NCBI RefSeq assembly: GCF_025273675.1
Contig: NZ_CP045809.1
Location: forward strand, 682,001-746,000
Reading direction: 5' to 3'
From: Gordonia pseudamarae
GTDB lineage: Bacteria > Actinomycetota > Actinomycetes > Mycobacteriales > Mycobacteriaceae
Length of the DNA: 64,000 nucleotides
Shown here piece by piece: positions 48,593 through 56,773 of this stretch. The position numbers and the translations under genes are program-made. The stretch's first letter is position 1. The number at the start of each line of letters is the position of its first letter. The notes below the pieces were generated by a model. It searched no databases, had not been told where the DNA came from, and worked only from the letters and a program-made list of their open reading frames with translations.

Positions 48593-49786
48593 ATGGACTT
48601 CGCCATGAGCTATACGCCGGAGCAACAGAGCTTCCGCACGCAGGTGCGTGGGTGGCTGGCCGAACACGTGCCGGACGAGGCGCTGGGCGAGCCCAAGGGC
48701 GACGACGCCGCCCGCCGCCAGTACCTCGCGCGCCGGGAACTCGGCCGCCTGATGGGCGAGCGAGGCTGGCTGTACCCGTCGGCGCCCACCGAATATGGCG
48801 GCGGCGGATTGGACCTGGCTTCGGTGATCGTGCTGAGTGAGGAACTTCGCGCGCTGGGCCTGATGAACCCGCCGTACTATGACAGCGGCGGCTGGCTGGG
48901 CGGCGCGACCATCCTGGTGTGGGGAACCGACGAGCAGAAACAGCGGTTGTTGCCGCCGATCTTCCGCGGCGAGGTGCGCACCTGGCAGTTGCTGACCGAA
49001 CCAGAGGCCGGTTCGGACTTGGCGAGCGTGAAGCTCAACGCGCGCCGGGACGGCGACCACTACGTGCTGTCGGGGCAGAAGGTATTCGTGGGCAGCGCCC
49101 ACGGCGCCGACCGGTTCTGGATGATCGCGCGTACCGACCCGGAGGCACCCCGTCACCAGAACCTGAGCTGGTTCATGGTCGATGCGACACTGCCGGGTAT
49201 CACCGTTCAGCCGGTGCGAGTGCTGGCCGACGTCGCAGAAGGCCATAAGAACGCCGTCTACTTCGACGATGTGCGCGTTCCCGCGGACTGCCTCGTCGGT
49301 GGTGAGAACAACGGCTGGAAGGTTGCGAGCACTCACCTGGATCTGGAACACGGCGCCTCGGGTAATCTCGCTGCCGACCCGATCGTCGACGCGCTCGTCG
49401 AACACTGCCGCACCCACTACCGTGACGGCCGCAGACTGATCGACGATCCGGACGTCCGGGACGGGCTCGCCGAGATCTACATCCAGCTCGAAGCGGTCCG
49501 CCTGATCAGTACCCGTAACTTCTGGCGCAGCGTCAACGACAAGGCCGTGCACTACAACGGTCCGCAGTCGATGTACATGCGCAAGGTGAGCGGGCTGTGG
49601 CTCACCAAGGCCGTACTCGATCTCATCGGTCCCGAAGCACTCACCAGCGACCCCAAACTCGGTGCGCTCGACGGTGACGCGGAACGGCAGCAGCGCAATG
49701 GAATCGTCGACATCGTGCCCGGTGCCACCATAGATATTCAGCGCGTGATCATGGCCCGCGCATTGGGCCTGGGCCGCCGGAAATAG
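48593..49786 (+). CDS. Acyl-CoA dehydrogenase (FadE, first of second pair)
   Basis: 397 residues with MSYTPEQQSFRTQVRGWLAE, YPSAPTEYGGGGLDLASVIV, LLTEPEAGSDLASVKLNARR, SGQKVFVGSAHGADRFWMIA and the C-terminal PGATIDIQRVIMARALGLG. FAD-dependent oxidation of an acyl-CoA is the family role. ATG at 48593 follows AAGGAG; the open frame upstream through the operators and the binding-protein remnant is noncoding. It is followed 36 bases later by a second, more divergent subunit, like the pair at 7653-9941. Confidence 0.92.
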   Translation: MDFAMSYTPEQQSFRTQVRGWLAEHVPDEALGEPKGDDAARRQYLARRELGRLMGERGWLYPSAPTEYGGGGLDLASVIVLSEELRALGLMNPPYYDSGGWLGGATILVWGTDEQKQRLLPPIFRGEVRTWQLLTEPEAGSDLASVKLNARRDGDHYVLSGQKVFVGSAHGADRFWMIARTDPEAPRHQNLSWFMVDATLPGITVQPVRVLADVAEGHKNAVYFDDVRVPADCLVGGENNGWKVASTHLDLEHGASGNLAADPIVDALVEHCRTHYRDGRRLIDDPDVRDGLAEIYIQLEAVRLISTRNFWRSVNDKAVHYNGPQSMYMRKVSGLWLTKAVLDLIGPEALTSDPKLGALDGDAERQQRNGIVDIVPGATIDIQRVIMARALGLGRRK

Positions 49787-49822
49787 CGGCATACCGACGA
49801 GACAACAGAACGGACCGATCAC

Positions 49823-50926
49823 ATGGATCTGGCACTCAGTCAGGACGAAGAACAACTCGCCGCCGCCGTGCGGTCATTCATCGCGCGCGAGGCCGGCACC
49901 GACGTGCTGGTGCAGGAGCAGCGTACCGAGCCCGGACATCGTCCGGCGTGGAGTGCGGCGATGGCCGATGCGGGATGGTCGGGCATCCTCATACCCGAGG
50001 ACGACGGCGGTGCGGGGGCGACGGCGCTACAAGCCGCGGTCGTTGCCGAGGAACTGGGCAAGGGCCCACTGCCCGGGCCGTTCCTGGCCTCCAGCGCAGT
50101 TGCGGCGCTGTTGATCGCCGCAACCGACCCCGGGACCGTGCGCGGCGAGGTCCTCGCGGGCATCGCGGACGGCACCCGGACCGTCGTGCCCGCGCTCGTG
50201 CCCGCCGGAACGACCTGGGCCGGCCTCACCCGTGCGGGGGAGTTCGCCGAGGCCACCGAGCAGGGCATTTCGGGAGAGTTCCCGTTCGTCCCGTACGCAG
50301 GTTCGGCCACAGACCTGCTGGTCCCGGTGCGGGGCGACGATACCGGCGTCGAATTCGCGCTGGTCCCCGCAGACGGCGCCGGTGTGGCGACCCGGGTTCT
50401 CGACGGATTCCTCGCACACAACCATGAGGTGCTCCTGAACGGGGCGCAGGCCACCGCGACATTCACCGCCGACCGGGCCGCGGTCGCCGGCGCGCTCGCT
50501 CGCAGCTATGCGATCGCCGCCGCCTACTCGGTGGGTGGTTGCCAGGTTCTGCTCGACCGGAGCGTCGAGTACAGTCGGACCCGGGAACAGTTCGGCGGGC
50601 CGATCGGCAGATTCCAGCGCGTGCAGGACCATATCGTCGAGCTGATCAACGCGCTCGACACCGCCCGGTGGATGCTGTATGAGGCACTGTGGCAACTCGA
50701 TTCGGGGCAGGATGCATTCGCCGGTGCTCACCGCGCGAAAGCTGTTGCCGCAGAGGCTTACATAACCTGCGCCGACGCCGCGCACAAGGTACACGGCGGT
50801 ATCGGAGTTGATCCGGATTTCGGGATCACGCTGTACACACAGCAATCGCGGTCGCTGTACGGCTACCTCGGTGACCCCCGATGGCACAAGCGGCAGATGG
50901 TCGACGCCCTGGGATGGACTGCGTAG
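49823..50926 (+). CDS. Acyl-CoA dehydrogenase-like subunit (FadE, second of second pair)
   Basis: 367 residues: SQDEEQLAAAVRSFIAREAG, GWSGILIPEDDGGAGATALQ, RSVEYSRTREQFGGPIGRFQ with VQDHIVE, and the C-terminal HKVHGGIGVDPDFGITLYTQ. The middle domain is reduced compared with a full FadE, as in the smaller subunit of heterotetrameric steroid-type dehydrogenases. It is in an operon with the preceding gene and a hairpin follows. One shared active site per pair is expected from the family, not shown here. Confidence 0.88.
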   Translation: MDLALSQDEEQLAAAVRSFIAREAGTDVLVQEQRTEPGHRPAWSAAMADAGWSGILIPEDDGGAGATALQAAVVAEELGKGPLPGPFLASSAVAALLIAATDPGTVRGEVLAGIADGTRTVVPALVPAGTTWAGLTRAGEFAEATEQGISGEFPFVPYAGSATDLLVPVRGDDTGVEFALVPADGAGVATRVLDGFLAHNHEVLLNGAQATATFTADRAAVAGALARSYAIAAAYSVGGCQVLLDRSVEYSRTREQFGGPIGRFQRVQDHIVELINALDTARWMLYEALWQLDSGQDAFAGAHRAKAVAAEAYITCADAAHKVHGGIGVDPDFGITLYTQQSRSLYGYLGDPRWHKRQMVDALGWTA

Positions 50927-51002
50927 ACCGTCTTATCGGCCGGTCACATCCGGTATGTCGACTGGCATGTCGACTACGCATGGTGTTGTCTGGTAGCAGA
51001 CT

Positions 51003-51040
51003 GCGGGCCCTCTCGATCGCATAAGGTCGAGGGGGCCCGC
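51003..51040. terminator. Hairpin terminator before the TetR gene
   Basis: 14-bp stem (51003-51016 and 51027-51040, one G-U pair) with a 10-nt loop, 76 nt after the FadE stop and 12 nt before the AGGAGG of the next gene. Confidence 0.6.
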
Positions 51041-51064
51041 CGGGCAATGTGCAGGAGGAACGTG

Positions 51065-51823
51065 ATGGCTGCGAGAAGGGCCAAGGCGGCAGCAGTGGAG
51101 GACGAGGCACCACGCACGCGGGGAGGATGGACCCCCGTCGGCACCGCCGCCGGCCGCAGGGAAGTGCACAACTCGCGCGGTACCGCGCGAGGTGAACGGA
51201 CCAGACGGCAGATCATCGACGCCGCACGCGTGGTCTTCGAACGCGACGGCTATCTGAGTGTCGGAGTAGGTGATATAGCCCGTGAGGCCGGGGTGGCGCA
51301 CGGCAGCTTCTACACGTACTTCCCCTCCAAGATCGACGTGTTCCGGATCGTGTGCGATGAGGTGGCCGGCGCCGTCGACGGGTCCGTTCGCGGTGACATC
51401 CCACAACCCGGTGGGCTCGACCCGGTGGAGGCCCTGCGCGCGTCCAATATCCGCTACATCGACGCCTACCGGAAGAACGCGCGGATCTATGCGATGCTGT
51501 ACCAGCTCGGGCACATCGACGAAGAACTCAATCGCACCGCCGCAGCGCGCCGAGAGGCGAACTTCGCCCGGGTCGCCGAGCAGATCCGGCGCTGGCAGGC
51601 ACGGGGGGTCGCCGACCCGGAGGTGGAACCCGAATCAACCGCAGTGATCCTGGTGCTCGCGATCGCCAACCTCTGTAACTGGATGTTCGATCCGATCCAC
51701 GAAGAGGCTTCTGTGGACATCCCGCAGTTCGCCGACACCGTGAACGATGTCTGGATCAAAGCGCTCGATCTTCGTCGTCGGCCCAGCCGGAAATGGCTGG
51801 CGGCCATCAGCGTTCAGGAATAG
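51065..51823 (+). CDS. TetR/AcrR-family regulator (first)
   Basis: 252 residues. A basic, flexible N-terminus of about 45 residues precedes the HTH domain (RRQIIDAARVVFERDGYLSVGVGDIAREAGVAHGSFYTYFPSKIDVF). The C-terminal domain is long and helical and would bind a hydrophobic or CoA ligand. AGGAGG lies six bases before ATG 51065. It lies between the two gene blocks that carry TCGA-type operators (47597-50926 and 53707-56773) and is my first candidate for their regulator. Its 3' end overlaps the next, convergent TetR gene by 17 bp. Confidence 0.9.
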   Translation: MAARRAKAAAVEDEAPRTRGGWTPVGTAAGRREVHNSRGTARGERTRRQIIDAARVVFERDGYLSVGVGDIAREAGVAHGSFYTYFPSKIDVFRIVCDEVAGAVDGSVRGDIPQPGGLDPVEALRASNIRYIDAYRKNARIYAMLYQLGHIDEELNRTAAARREANFARVAEQIRRWQARGVADPEVEPESTAVILVLAIANLCNWMFDPIHEEASVDIPQFADTVNDVWIKALDLRRRPSRKWLAAISVQE

Positions 51824-52427
51824 GTGCGGCCGGCACCAGTGCGGGCAGCAGGATGTCCAGCGTCTGTTCCGTGATCGTAGAAGCATCGCAGTCCGGGTTG
51901 GTGAGGCGGGTCGCCGCAGCGCCGATAAGTCCGGCCAGAAGCTCGACGACGAGGCGTGTGTCGGCGAACTCGCGGAACTCGCCCCGTCGGGCTCCGACGG
52001 CGAGCAAGGTCTCGAAATCGTCGTAGACGTCCAGGTATGGCCCGCTCCATAGGCGGTGGGTACGGTCGGTGGGGCCGGATAGTGCGCCCGACAGTGCGAC
52101 GCGGGTCGGCCCATCGGCGAATGATGCGAGCAGGGTCGTGACGATCTCGGACAGTCGTTCCGGCGTCGGGACCGCGCTCTGGACGATTTCGTGCACCTTC
52201 TTGGCGACTTCGTCGCCGGCGTGAGCGGCGGCAATTGCGGCGAGTTCGTCCTTTCCCGAGACGTAGTTGTAGATGGCTGTGCGGGCGATCCCGGCTCGTT
52301 GTGCGACCGCACCGAGCGACACCTGGCGTGGGTCGCGTTCTGCGATCAGTGCGTTGTAGGCATCGACTATCGCCTGCTTCGTGTGTTCCTGATGCTCCTG
52401 AAGAGTCGCGGCAGCAATGCGTGGCAC
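51807..52427 (-). CDS. TetR/AcrR-family regulator (second)
   Basis: 206 residues with the HTH KQAIVDAYNALIAERDPRQVSLGAVAQRAGIARTAIYNYVSGKDELAAI and a helical C-terminus. Start GTG at 52427 gives a normal length; the longer frame to 52646 would run antisense through the monooxygenase start. Two ACGACAC palindromes lie directly upstream, between it and the divergent FAD monooxygenase. This is the classic layout for a repressor that controls itself and its neighbour. Confidence 0.89.
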   Translation of the reverse strand: MPRIAAATLQEHQEHTKQAIVDAYNALIAERDPRQVSLGAVAQRAGIARTAIYNYVSGKDELAAIAAAHAGDEVAKKVHEIVQSAVPTPERLSEIVTTLLASFADGPTRVALSGALSGPTDRTHRLWSGPYLDVYDDFETLLAVGARRGEFREFADTRLVVELLAGLIGAAATRLTNPDCDASTITEQTLDILLPALVPAAPIPER

Positions 52428-52467
52428 CCGGCCAGTATGCCAAACGACGTCGCGAATTCGCAATTTC

Positions 52468-52505
52468 ACGACACTGTGTCGTATACTTTCACGACACAGT
52501 GTCGT
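52468..52505. promoter_or_regulatory. Two tandem palindromes between TetR and FAD monooxygenase genes
   Basis: ACGACAC-T-GTGTCGT (52468-52482) and ACGACAC-A-GTGTCGT (52491-52505; with C/G outside, an 8-bp arm) have centres 23 bp apart. TATACT, a likely -10 hexamer, lies between them at 52482-52487. Confidence 0.8.
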
Positions 52506-52530
52506 GAACGTTGTTACGAAAGGGGTGTCG

Positions 52531-53706
52531 ATGGAGAAGAACGCACTCGTTGTGGGTTTGGGTATTGCGGGAATGGCGTCGGCGATCGGACTGCGCAAAG
52601 CCGGGTGGAACGTCACGATCATCGAGAGGTCGGATCGGCGGCGCACCGGTGGCTACTTCGTCGGGCTATTTCCGGAAGGCATCGATGCCGCCGCCAGGCT
52701 GGGCGTCCTGGATGCGATCGGGATCGATGCGAGATCGGTGCGTGATTCCCGGACCTGGGAAGTCGACGCCGCAGGTCGTCGCCACCGAAGCGCGGGATTT
52801 CTCGACGACCCGAAACGCCCGGTAGGGGTGCTGCGCAGCGATATCGAGGCGTCATTGTGGGAAACTGTCGACAATACGATTGACGATATCCGGTTCGGGG
52901 TGATACCGGCTGCGATTTCATTCGGGCCGGCCGGGCAGGCCGTCACGCTCCGGGACACGTCCACAGGTGGCGAGCGGGAGGAAGAATTCGATCTGATAGT
53001 CGGCGCGGACGGACTGCGATCCACCGTCCGCGCACATGCCTTCGCCGACCATGAGACCTGTATTCAGCAGTGGAAATCGATGATCTGCGCGTTCGAACTC
53101 GACGACCAGGTGCCGGGCTATGCGGATCGGGATGCGCTCGTCTTCGCCGAACCGGGTCGTGCGTTCTGGGTGTTTCCTTACGAAGACCACAATCCGACAG
53201 GACTGTTCATCTTTCGCACGGACGACATCGACACCCAACTTCGGATCGGCAGAGACGCTGCGCTTGAGGGAGCATTCGGCGACGTGTCCGTGCCCGAGGT
53301 ACAGTACGGCCTGGCGCAGGCGCGCACCACCGAATTCTCCCTTTTCGATTCAACCGGGATCGTGGACATTCCCGAGTGGCGAAGGAGTCGAACCATTCTC
53401 ATGGGTGATGCAGCATGGTGTCTGACACTGTATTCGGGCATGGGGGCGACGAGCGCGATGCTCGGTGGTGCGGTGCTCGGTGAATGGGTCGCGCGCGAGT
53501 CGGACCTCGACCGCGCGCTGACAGGCTGGGAACAGGAGATGCGCGCATTTATCCGTCGACAACGGCTGATCGCCCGGATCAAATACGAGATCTTCGTGCC
53601 GTCGAACAGGTTCCGTGCGGTGCTCAGGTCGGGGATGCTGCGTGCGGCGGGGCGCACCGTCGCGCCCATCGCCGCCCGCAACCGCGTCCGCAACGCACTG
53701 AGCTGA
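52531..53706 (+). CDS. FAD-dependent aromatic-hydroxylase-like monooxygenase
   Basis: 391 residues of the class A flavin monooxygenase group. The N-terminal FAD motif is VVGLGIAGMASAIGLRKAGW, FDLIVGADGLRSTVRA is the DG motif, and ILMGDAAWCLTLYSGMGATSAMLGG is the GD motif. TetX-like and other antibiotic- or phenol-modifying enzymes share this layout; the substrate is unknown. AAAGGGG precedes the ATG. Expression is probably controlled by the divergent TetR through the double palindrome. Its stop abuts the stop of the next, convergent gene with no gap. Confidence 0.88.
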   Translation: MEKNALVVGLGIAGMASAIGLRKAGWNVTIIERSDRRRTGGYFVGLFPEGIDAAARLGVLDAIGIDARSVRDSRTWEVDAAGRRHRSAGFLDDPKRPVGVLRSDIEASLWETVDNTIDDIRFGVIPAAISFGPAGQAVTLRDTSTGGEREEEFDLIVGADGLRSTVRAHAFADHETCIQQWKSMICAFELDDQVPGYADRDALVFAEPGRAFWVFPYEDHNPTGLFIFRTDDIDTQLRIGRDAALEGAFGDVSVPEVQYGLAQARTTEFSLFDSTGIVDIPEWRRSRTILMGDAAWCLTLYSGMGATSAMLGGAVLGEWVARESDLDRALTGWEQEMRAFIRRQRLIARIKYEIFVPSNRFRAVLRSGMLRAAGRTVAPIAARNRVRNALS

Positions 53707-54624
53707 TCAGGTGGGGAGTTCGCCGCGCATCGCCTCACCCATCGGGTGGCCGTAGTCGAAGGTGCGATCGGCGAACTTTCCTGCCGAAGAACGTAATTCG
53801 TCGACGGTGAAGCGTTGCTCGGTTCGGATCGAGTCGACGATGTGCCATGGGTGGAACAGGTGGACCTCGCCGCCCATGACGAAGAACATGCGGCCGTGGA
53901 TGGGGCAGTCGGGTTCGGCGAGGTAGGCGACCATGGGGGAGATGTTGGCCGGGTCGAACATCGACCACTCGGAGTCGTCGCCGACCGACAGCCCCTGATC
54001 TGCGGTCATCCGCGTGGCCGCCGCCGGTGCGATCGCGTTGACTCGGACGCCGTACCTGCGGAGTTCGGAATCGGCGACCATCGTCAGGGTGGCGATGGCG
54101 CTCTTGGCCGCCGCGTAGTTGGACTGGCCGGGCTGGGCGAACAGGCCCGAGGGTGAAGTGGTGTTGATGACCGAGCGGGGTACCTCGATCCCGGCTCGGA
54201 TCTGATCGCGCCAGTACGCCGCTGCGAAATGCAACGGGCCGAAGTGTCCCTTCAGGTGCACGCCGATGACCGAATCCCATTCCTGTTCAGTCATTTTCAC
54301 TATTGTCCGGTCGCGCAGGAAGCCGGCGTTGTTGACGAGGACGTGGAGATCCCCGAACTCGCGCAACGCTGTGGAGACGAGTTCCTCGGCGCCCTGCCAG
54401 GTGGAGATGTCGGAAGTGTTCGCCACCGCCTGGCCGCCGGCGTTGAGGATCTCCTCGACCACTGCGGCGGCCGGTCCGGCGTCGGTGCCGGAGCCGTCGG
54501 CGGCGGCACCAAGGTCGTTCACCACGACCTTGGCGCCCTCGGCTGCCATGAGCAGCGCGTGTGCGCGTCCGATGCCGCGTCCGGCCCCGGTGATGACGCA
54601 TACCTTGTCTTGTAGTGCTCCCAT
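53707..54624 (-). CDS. SDR oxidoreductase of the 17-beta-HSD4 / MFE-2 type
   Basis: 305 residues: ITGAGRGIGRAHALLMAAEGAKVVVNDLG, NNAGFLRDRTIVKMTEQEWD, the serine in NTTSPSGLFAQPG and QSNYAAAKSAIATLT for Tyr/Lys. The long C-terminal part and VVVNDLG resemble the dehydrogenase half of peroxisomal multifunctional enzyme 2, which oxidises 3-hydroxyacyl-CoA. ATG at 54624 is preceded by AGAGAGAA. The MaoC hydratase lies 26 bp upstream on the same strand, giving hydration plus oxidation in one operon. Confidence 0.9.
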   Translation of the reverse strand: MGALQDKVCVITGAGRGIGRAHALLMAAEGAKVVVNDLGAAADGSGTDAGPAAAVVEEILNAGGQAVANTSDISTWQGAEELVSTALREFGDLHVLVNNAGFLRDRTIVKMTEQEWDSVIGVHLKGHFGPLHFAAAYWRDQIRAGIEVPRSVINTTSPSGLFAQPGQSNYAAAKSAIATLTMVADSELRRYGVRVNAIAPAAATRMTADQGLSVGDDSEWSMFDPANISPMVAYLAEPDCPIHGRMFFVMGGEVHLFHPWHIVDSIRTEQRFTVDELRSSAGKFADRTFDYGHPMGEAMRGELPT

Positions 54625-54650
54625 GGTGTGTTCTCTCTGGTCTCGGTGGG

Positions 54651-55505
54651 TCAGCGCAACCGGAATTCGCCGTGATCGAGCACGACGGTGTCGCCGACCT
54701 TGGTCTGGAACAGCGCGCCGTTCTCGGTGCGCCAGATCAGGGTGTGCAGTTCGTCCCCGGGCTCGACCGGAGCCGCGAAGCGGGCGAAGAAGCTGCCGAA
54801 TCTTCCTGGGTCGGATTCGGCGACGGTCGCCAGGACCGCCCGGCCGGCGTAACCGTACGTGCACAGGCCATGCAGGGTCGGCCGTGTCCGGCCCATGAAG
54901 GCGGCGAACGCGGGATCCGAATGCAGCGGGTTGCGGTCACTGTTCAGGCGGTACAGGAGTGCCTGTTCCGGCCGGGTGTGGTCGGTGACGATCTCGTCGG
55001 GTTCGCGGTCGGGTACCGACCAGCTCGCCTTGGGGCCGGGGTTTCCGCCGAATCCGCCCTCACCGGTCAGGATCATCGTGGTCTCGATATCGGCGTACGG
55101 CGTTCCGTCGTCGGCGTCGGTGATGGTCGAGGCGAGCACGATGGCGGCGTGCCGGCCCTTGTCGTAGATGGCGGCGATGGAGCCCCGGGACACCACCGAC
55201 CCGGCGGGTGGTATGTCGTTGTGCAGGGTGATGCGTTGGCCGCCGTGCACGATGGACGTCACGGCGATGTCGCCGAGAACGGTGAGTGGATTCTGCGTGG
55301 CGGCCTCACCGGCGGCCATGACCGTGACGAACGTGGGCAGGACCTGCTGGGTGATGCCCGAGGTGTTGTCGGTGGTGAACCGGAGTTCGTCGGTCGGGTC
55401 GTGCGCGCCCGCGCCCACGCTGACCGCGTAGAGCATGGTGTCGCGGGTGGTCCAGGTGCGTTCCCAGTTCGCGGCCGGTGAACCCACCTTGGTGTGGTCG
55501 ATCAT
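54651..55505 (-). CDS. MaoC-type enoyl-CoA hydratase (double hot-dog)
   Basis: 284 residues. The second hot-dog domain carries the hydratase-2 motif as YRLNSDRNPLHSDPAFA (Asp and His expected in catalysis), followed by TLHGLCTYGYAGRAVL. The first half is a degenerate hot-dog domain, as in MFE-2-type hydratases. It would hydrate 2-enoyl-CoA to the (R)-3-hydroxy product used by the SDR downstream. ATG at 55505 follows AAGGGAA. A TCGA-type operator lies 40 bp upstream. Confidence 0.91.
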   Translation of the reverse strand: MIDHTKVGSPAANWERTWTTRDTMLYAVSVGAGAHDPTDELRFTTDNTSGITQQVLPTFVTVMAAGEAATQNPLTVLGDIAVTSIVHGGQRITLHNDIPPAGSVVSRGSIAAIYDKGRHAAIVLASTITDADDGTPYADIETTMILTGEGGFGGNPGPKASWSVPDREPDEIVTDHTRPEQALLYRLNSDRNPLHSDPAFAAFMGRTRPTLHGLCTYGYAGRAVLATVAESDPGRFGSFFARFAAPVEPGDELHTLIWRTENGALFQTKVGDTVVLDHGEFRLR

Positions 55506-55544
55506 CGTGGTTCCCTTCGCTCGTGAATGGAACGCTAGCATAAG

Positions 55545-55560
55545 TCGATATGTATATCGA
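55545..55560. promoter_or_regulatory. TCGA-type operator TCGATATGTATATCGA
   Basis: Perfect 7-bp arms around GT, 40 bp before the MaoC start; matches TCGAYAT-NN-ATRTCGA at every position. Confidence 0.65.
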
Positions 55561-55634
55561 TTACAGTATGGTCGTTGCTGAAGTGATTGGTGCTCAACGC
55601 TACTGGCACGCGCACCGGCGGCAACTAGCCCAGT

Positions 55635-55673
55635 CTTGTCTGTGGAGCTTGTCTGTGGAGCTTGTCTGTGGAG
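55635..55673. repeat. 13-bp tandem repeat, three copies
   Basis: CTTGTCTGTGGAG repeated exactly at 55635, 55648 and 55661, in the divergent promoter region between the MaoC and epoxide-hydrolase-like genes. Confidence 0.9.
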
Positions 55674-55691
55674 ATTCTTGATCTCGAGTAC

Positions 55692-55707
55692 TCGACATAG
55701 ATGTCGA
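55692..55707. promoter_or_regulatory. TCGA-type operator TCGACATAGATGTCGA
   Basis: Perfect palindrome (10-bp arms when TAC/GTA flanks are included) around AG, 68 bp before the epoxide-hydrolase-like start; matches the 16-bp consensus at every position. Confidence 0.65.
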
Positions 55708-55774
55708 GTAGGAGTTAGATGGGCAACACGGAGATGTGTCTGTTCGCCATGGACACCTCAGTCAGGAGGATTCA

Positions 55775-56773
55775 GTGTCGAAGTTCGCCGTCTCGCATCG
55801 CGTGGTGGTCGTCAACGGGATAGACCTGCATATCGCCGAATGCGGTGACGGGCCGCTCGTGGTGTTGCTGCACGGCTTTCCCGAGGCATGGCATTCGTGG
55901 CGACACCAGATTCCCGCCCTGGCCGCAGCCGGATACCACGTGGTTGCACCGGATCTGCGCGGCTACGGACGCTCGGCGGCTCCTGAACGGATCGAGGAGT
56001 TCACGATCTTCGACCTGGTGGGTGATGTGATCGGCCTGGTCGACGTTCTCGGATACGGCGAGGTCATCGTCATGGGGCACGACTGGGGTGCTGCCGTTGC
56101 GTGGGGGAGCGCGTTGCTGCGGCCGGACCTCGTGCGCGCGGTCGTGGGTCTGAGCGTGCCGCCGAACAGTTCGCTCCTGCCGATCAGACGGCTCGAGCTA
56201 CCGCCGATCGAGCAGTACCGCCGCGACCGTGGTGACTACTTCTACATGGTGATGTTCCAGGAACCCGGGATGGCCGAGCAGTTTCTCGGTGTCGATGTGG
56301 ATGCGGGACTGCGGGCAACGTTTGTCAGCGCCAGTACCCGGGCGCAGGTGGGAACCGACCTCACCGACGACGCCGAGATCACCGACGGTGCGTTCGCGCT
56401 GCCCGACTGGTTGCCCGCGGACGATTTCGCCCGATATGTGGAGACGTTCACCGACAACGGTTTTCGTGGTCCGCTCAACTGGTATCGCAACATCGACAGG
56501 AATTGGCGCCTGTTGGCGCCCTGGGACGGAGCCACCATCGATCAGCCCTCGTTGTACGTCGTCGGTGAGTACGACAACGTCCACGAGTTCTTCGAGGTCC
56601 CGAAAACGCTTGATGAGCTGCGGTCGGTGGCCCCCGGTGCACGGGATCTCGTGGTGATACCCGACTGCAGTCACTGGACGCAGCAAGAACAACCCGAAGC
56701 CGTGACATCGGCGCTGCTGGCCTTCCTGTCGGGCGTCGAACAAGAAATAACCATCAACAAGGAGAAGTCATGA
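55775..56773 (+). CDS. Epoxide-hydrolase-like alpha/beta-hydrolase
   Basis: 332 residues: oxyanion motif HGFPEAWHSW, the nucleophile aspartate in MGHDWGAAVAWG, a cap region with YRRDRGDYFYMV and LNWYRNIDRNW (Tyr residues as in epoxide hydrolases), an acid in VVGEYDNVHEF and the histidine in IPDCSHWTQQEQPE. Asp as nucleophile supports epoxide hydrolase or haloalkane-dehalogenase chemistry rather than esterase. GTG at 55775 follows AGGAGG. Its stop overlaps the next SDR start (ATGA). Confidence 0.89.
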   Translation: MSKFAVSHRVVVVNGIDLHIAECGDGPLVVLLHGFPEAWHSWRHQIPALAAAGYHVVAPDLRGYGRSAAPERIEEFTIFDLVGDVIGLVDVLGYGEVIVMGHDWGAAVAWGSALLRPDLVRAVVGLSVPPNSSLLPIRRLELPPIEQYRRDRGDYFYMVMFQEPGMAEQFLGVDVDAGLRATFVSASTRAQVGTDLTDDAEITDGAFALPDWLPADDFARYVETFTDNGFRGPLNWYRNIDRNWRLLAPWDGATIDQPSLYVVGEYDNVHEFFEVPKTLDELRSVAPGARDLVVIPDCSHWTQQEQPEAVTSALLAFLSGVEQEITINKEKS

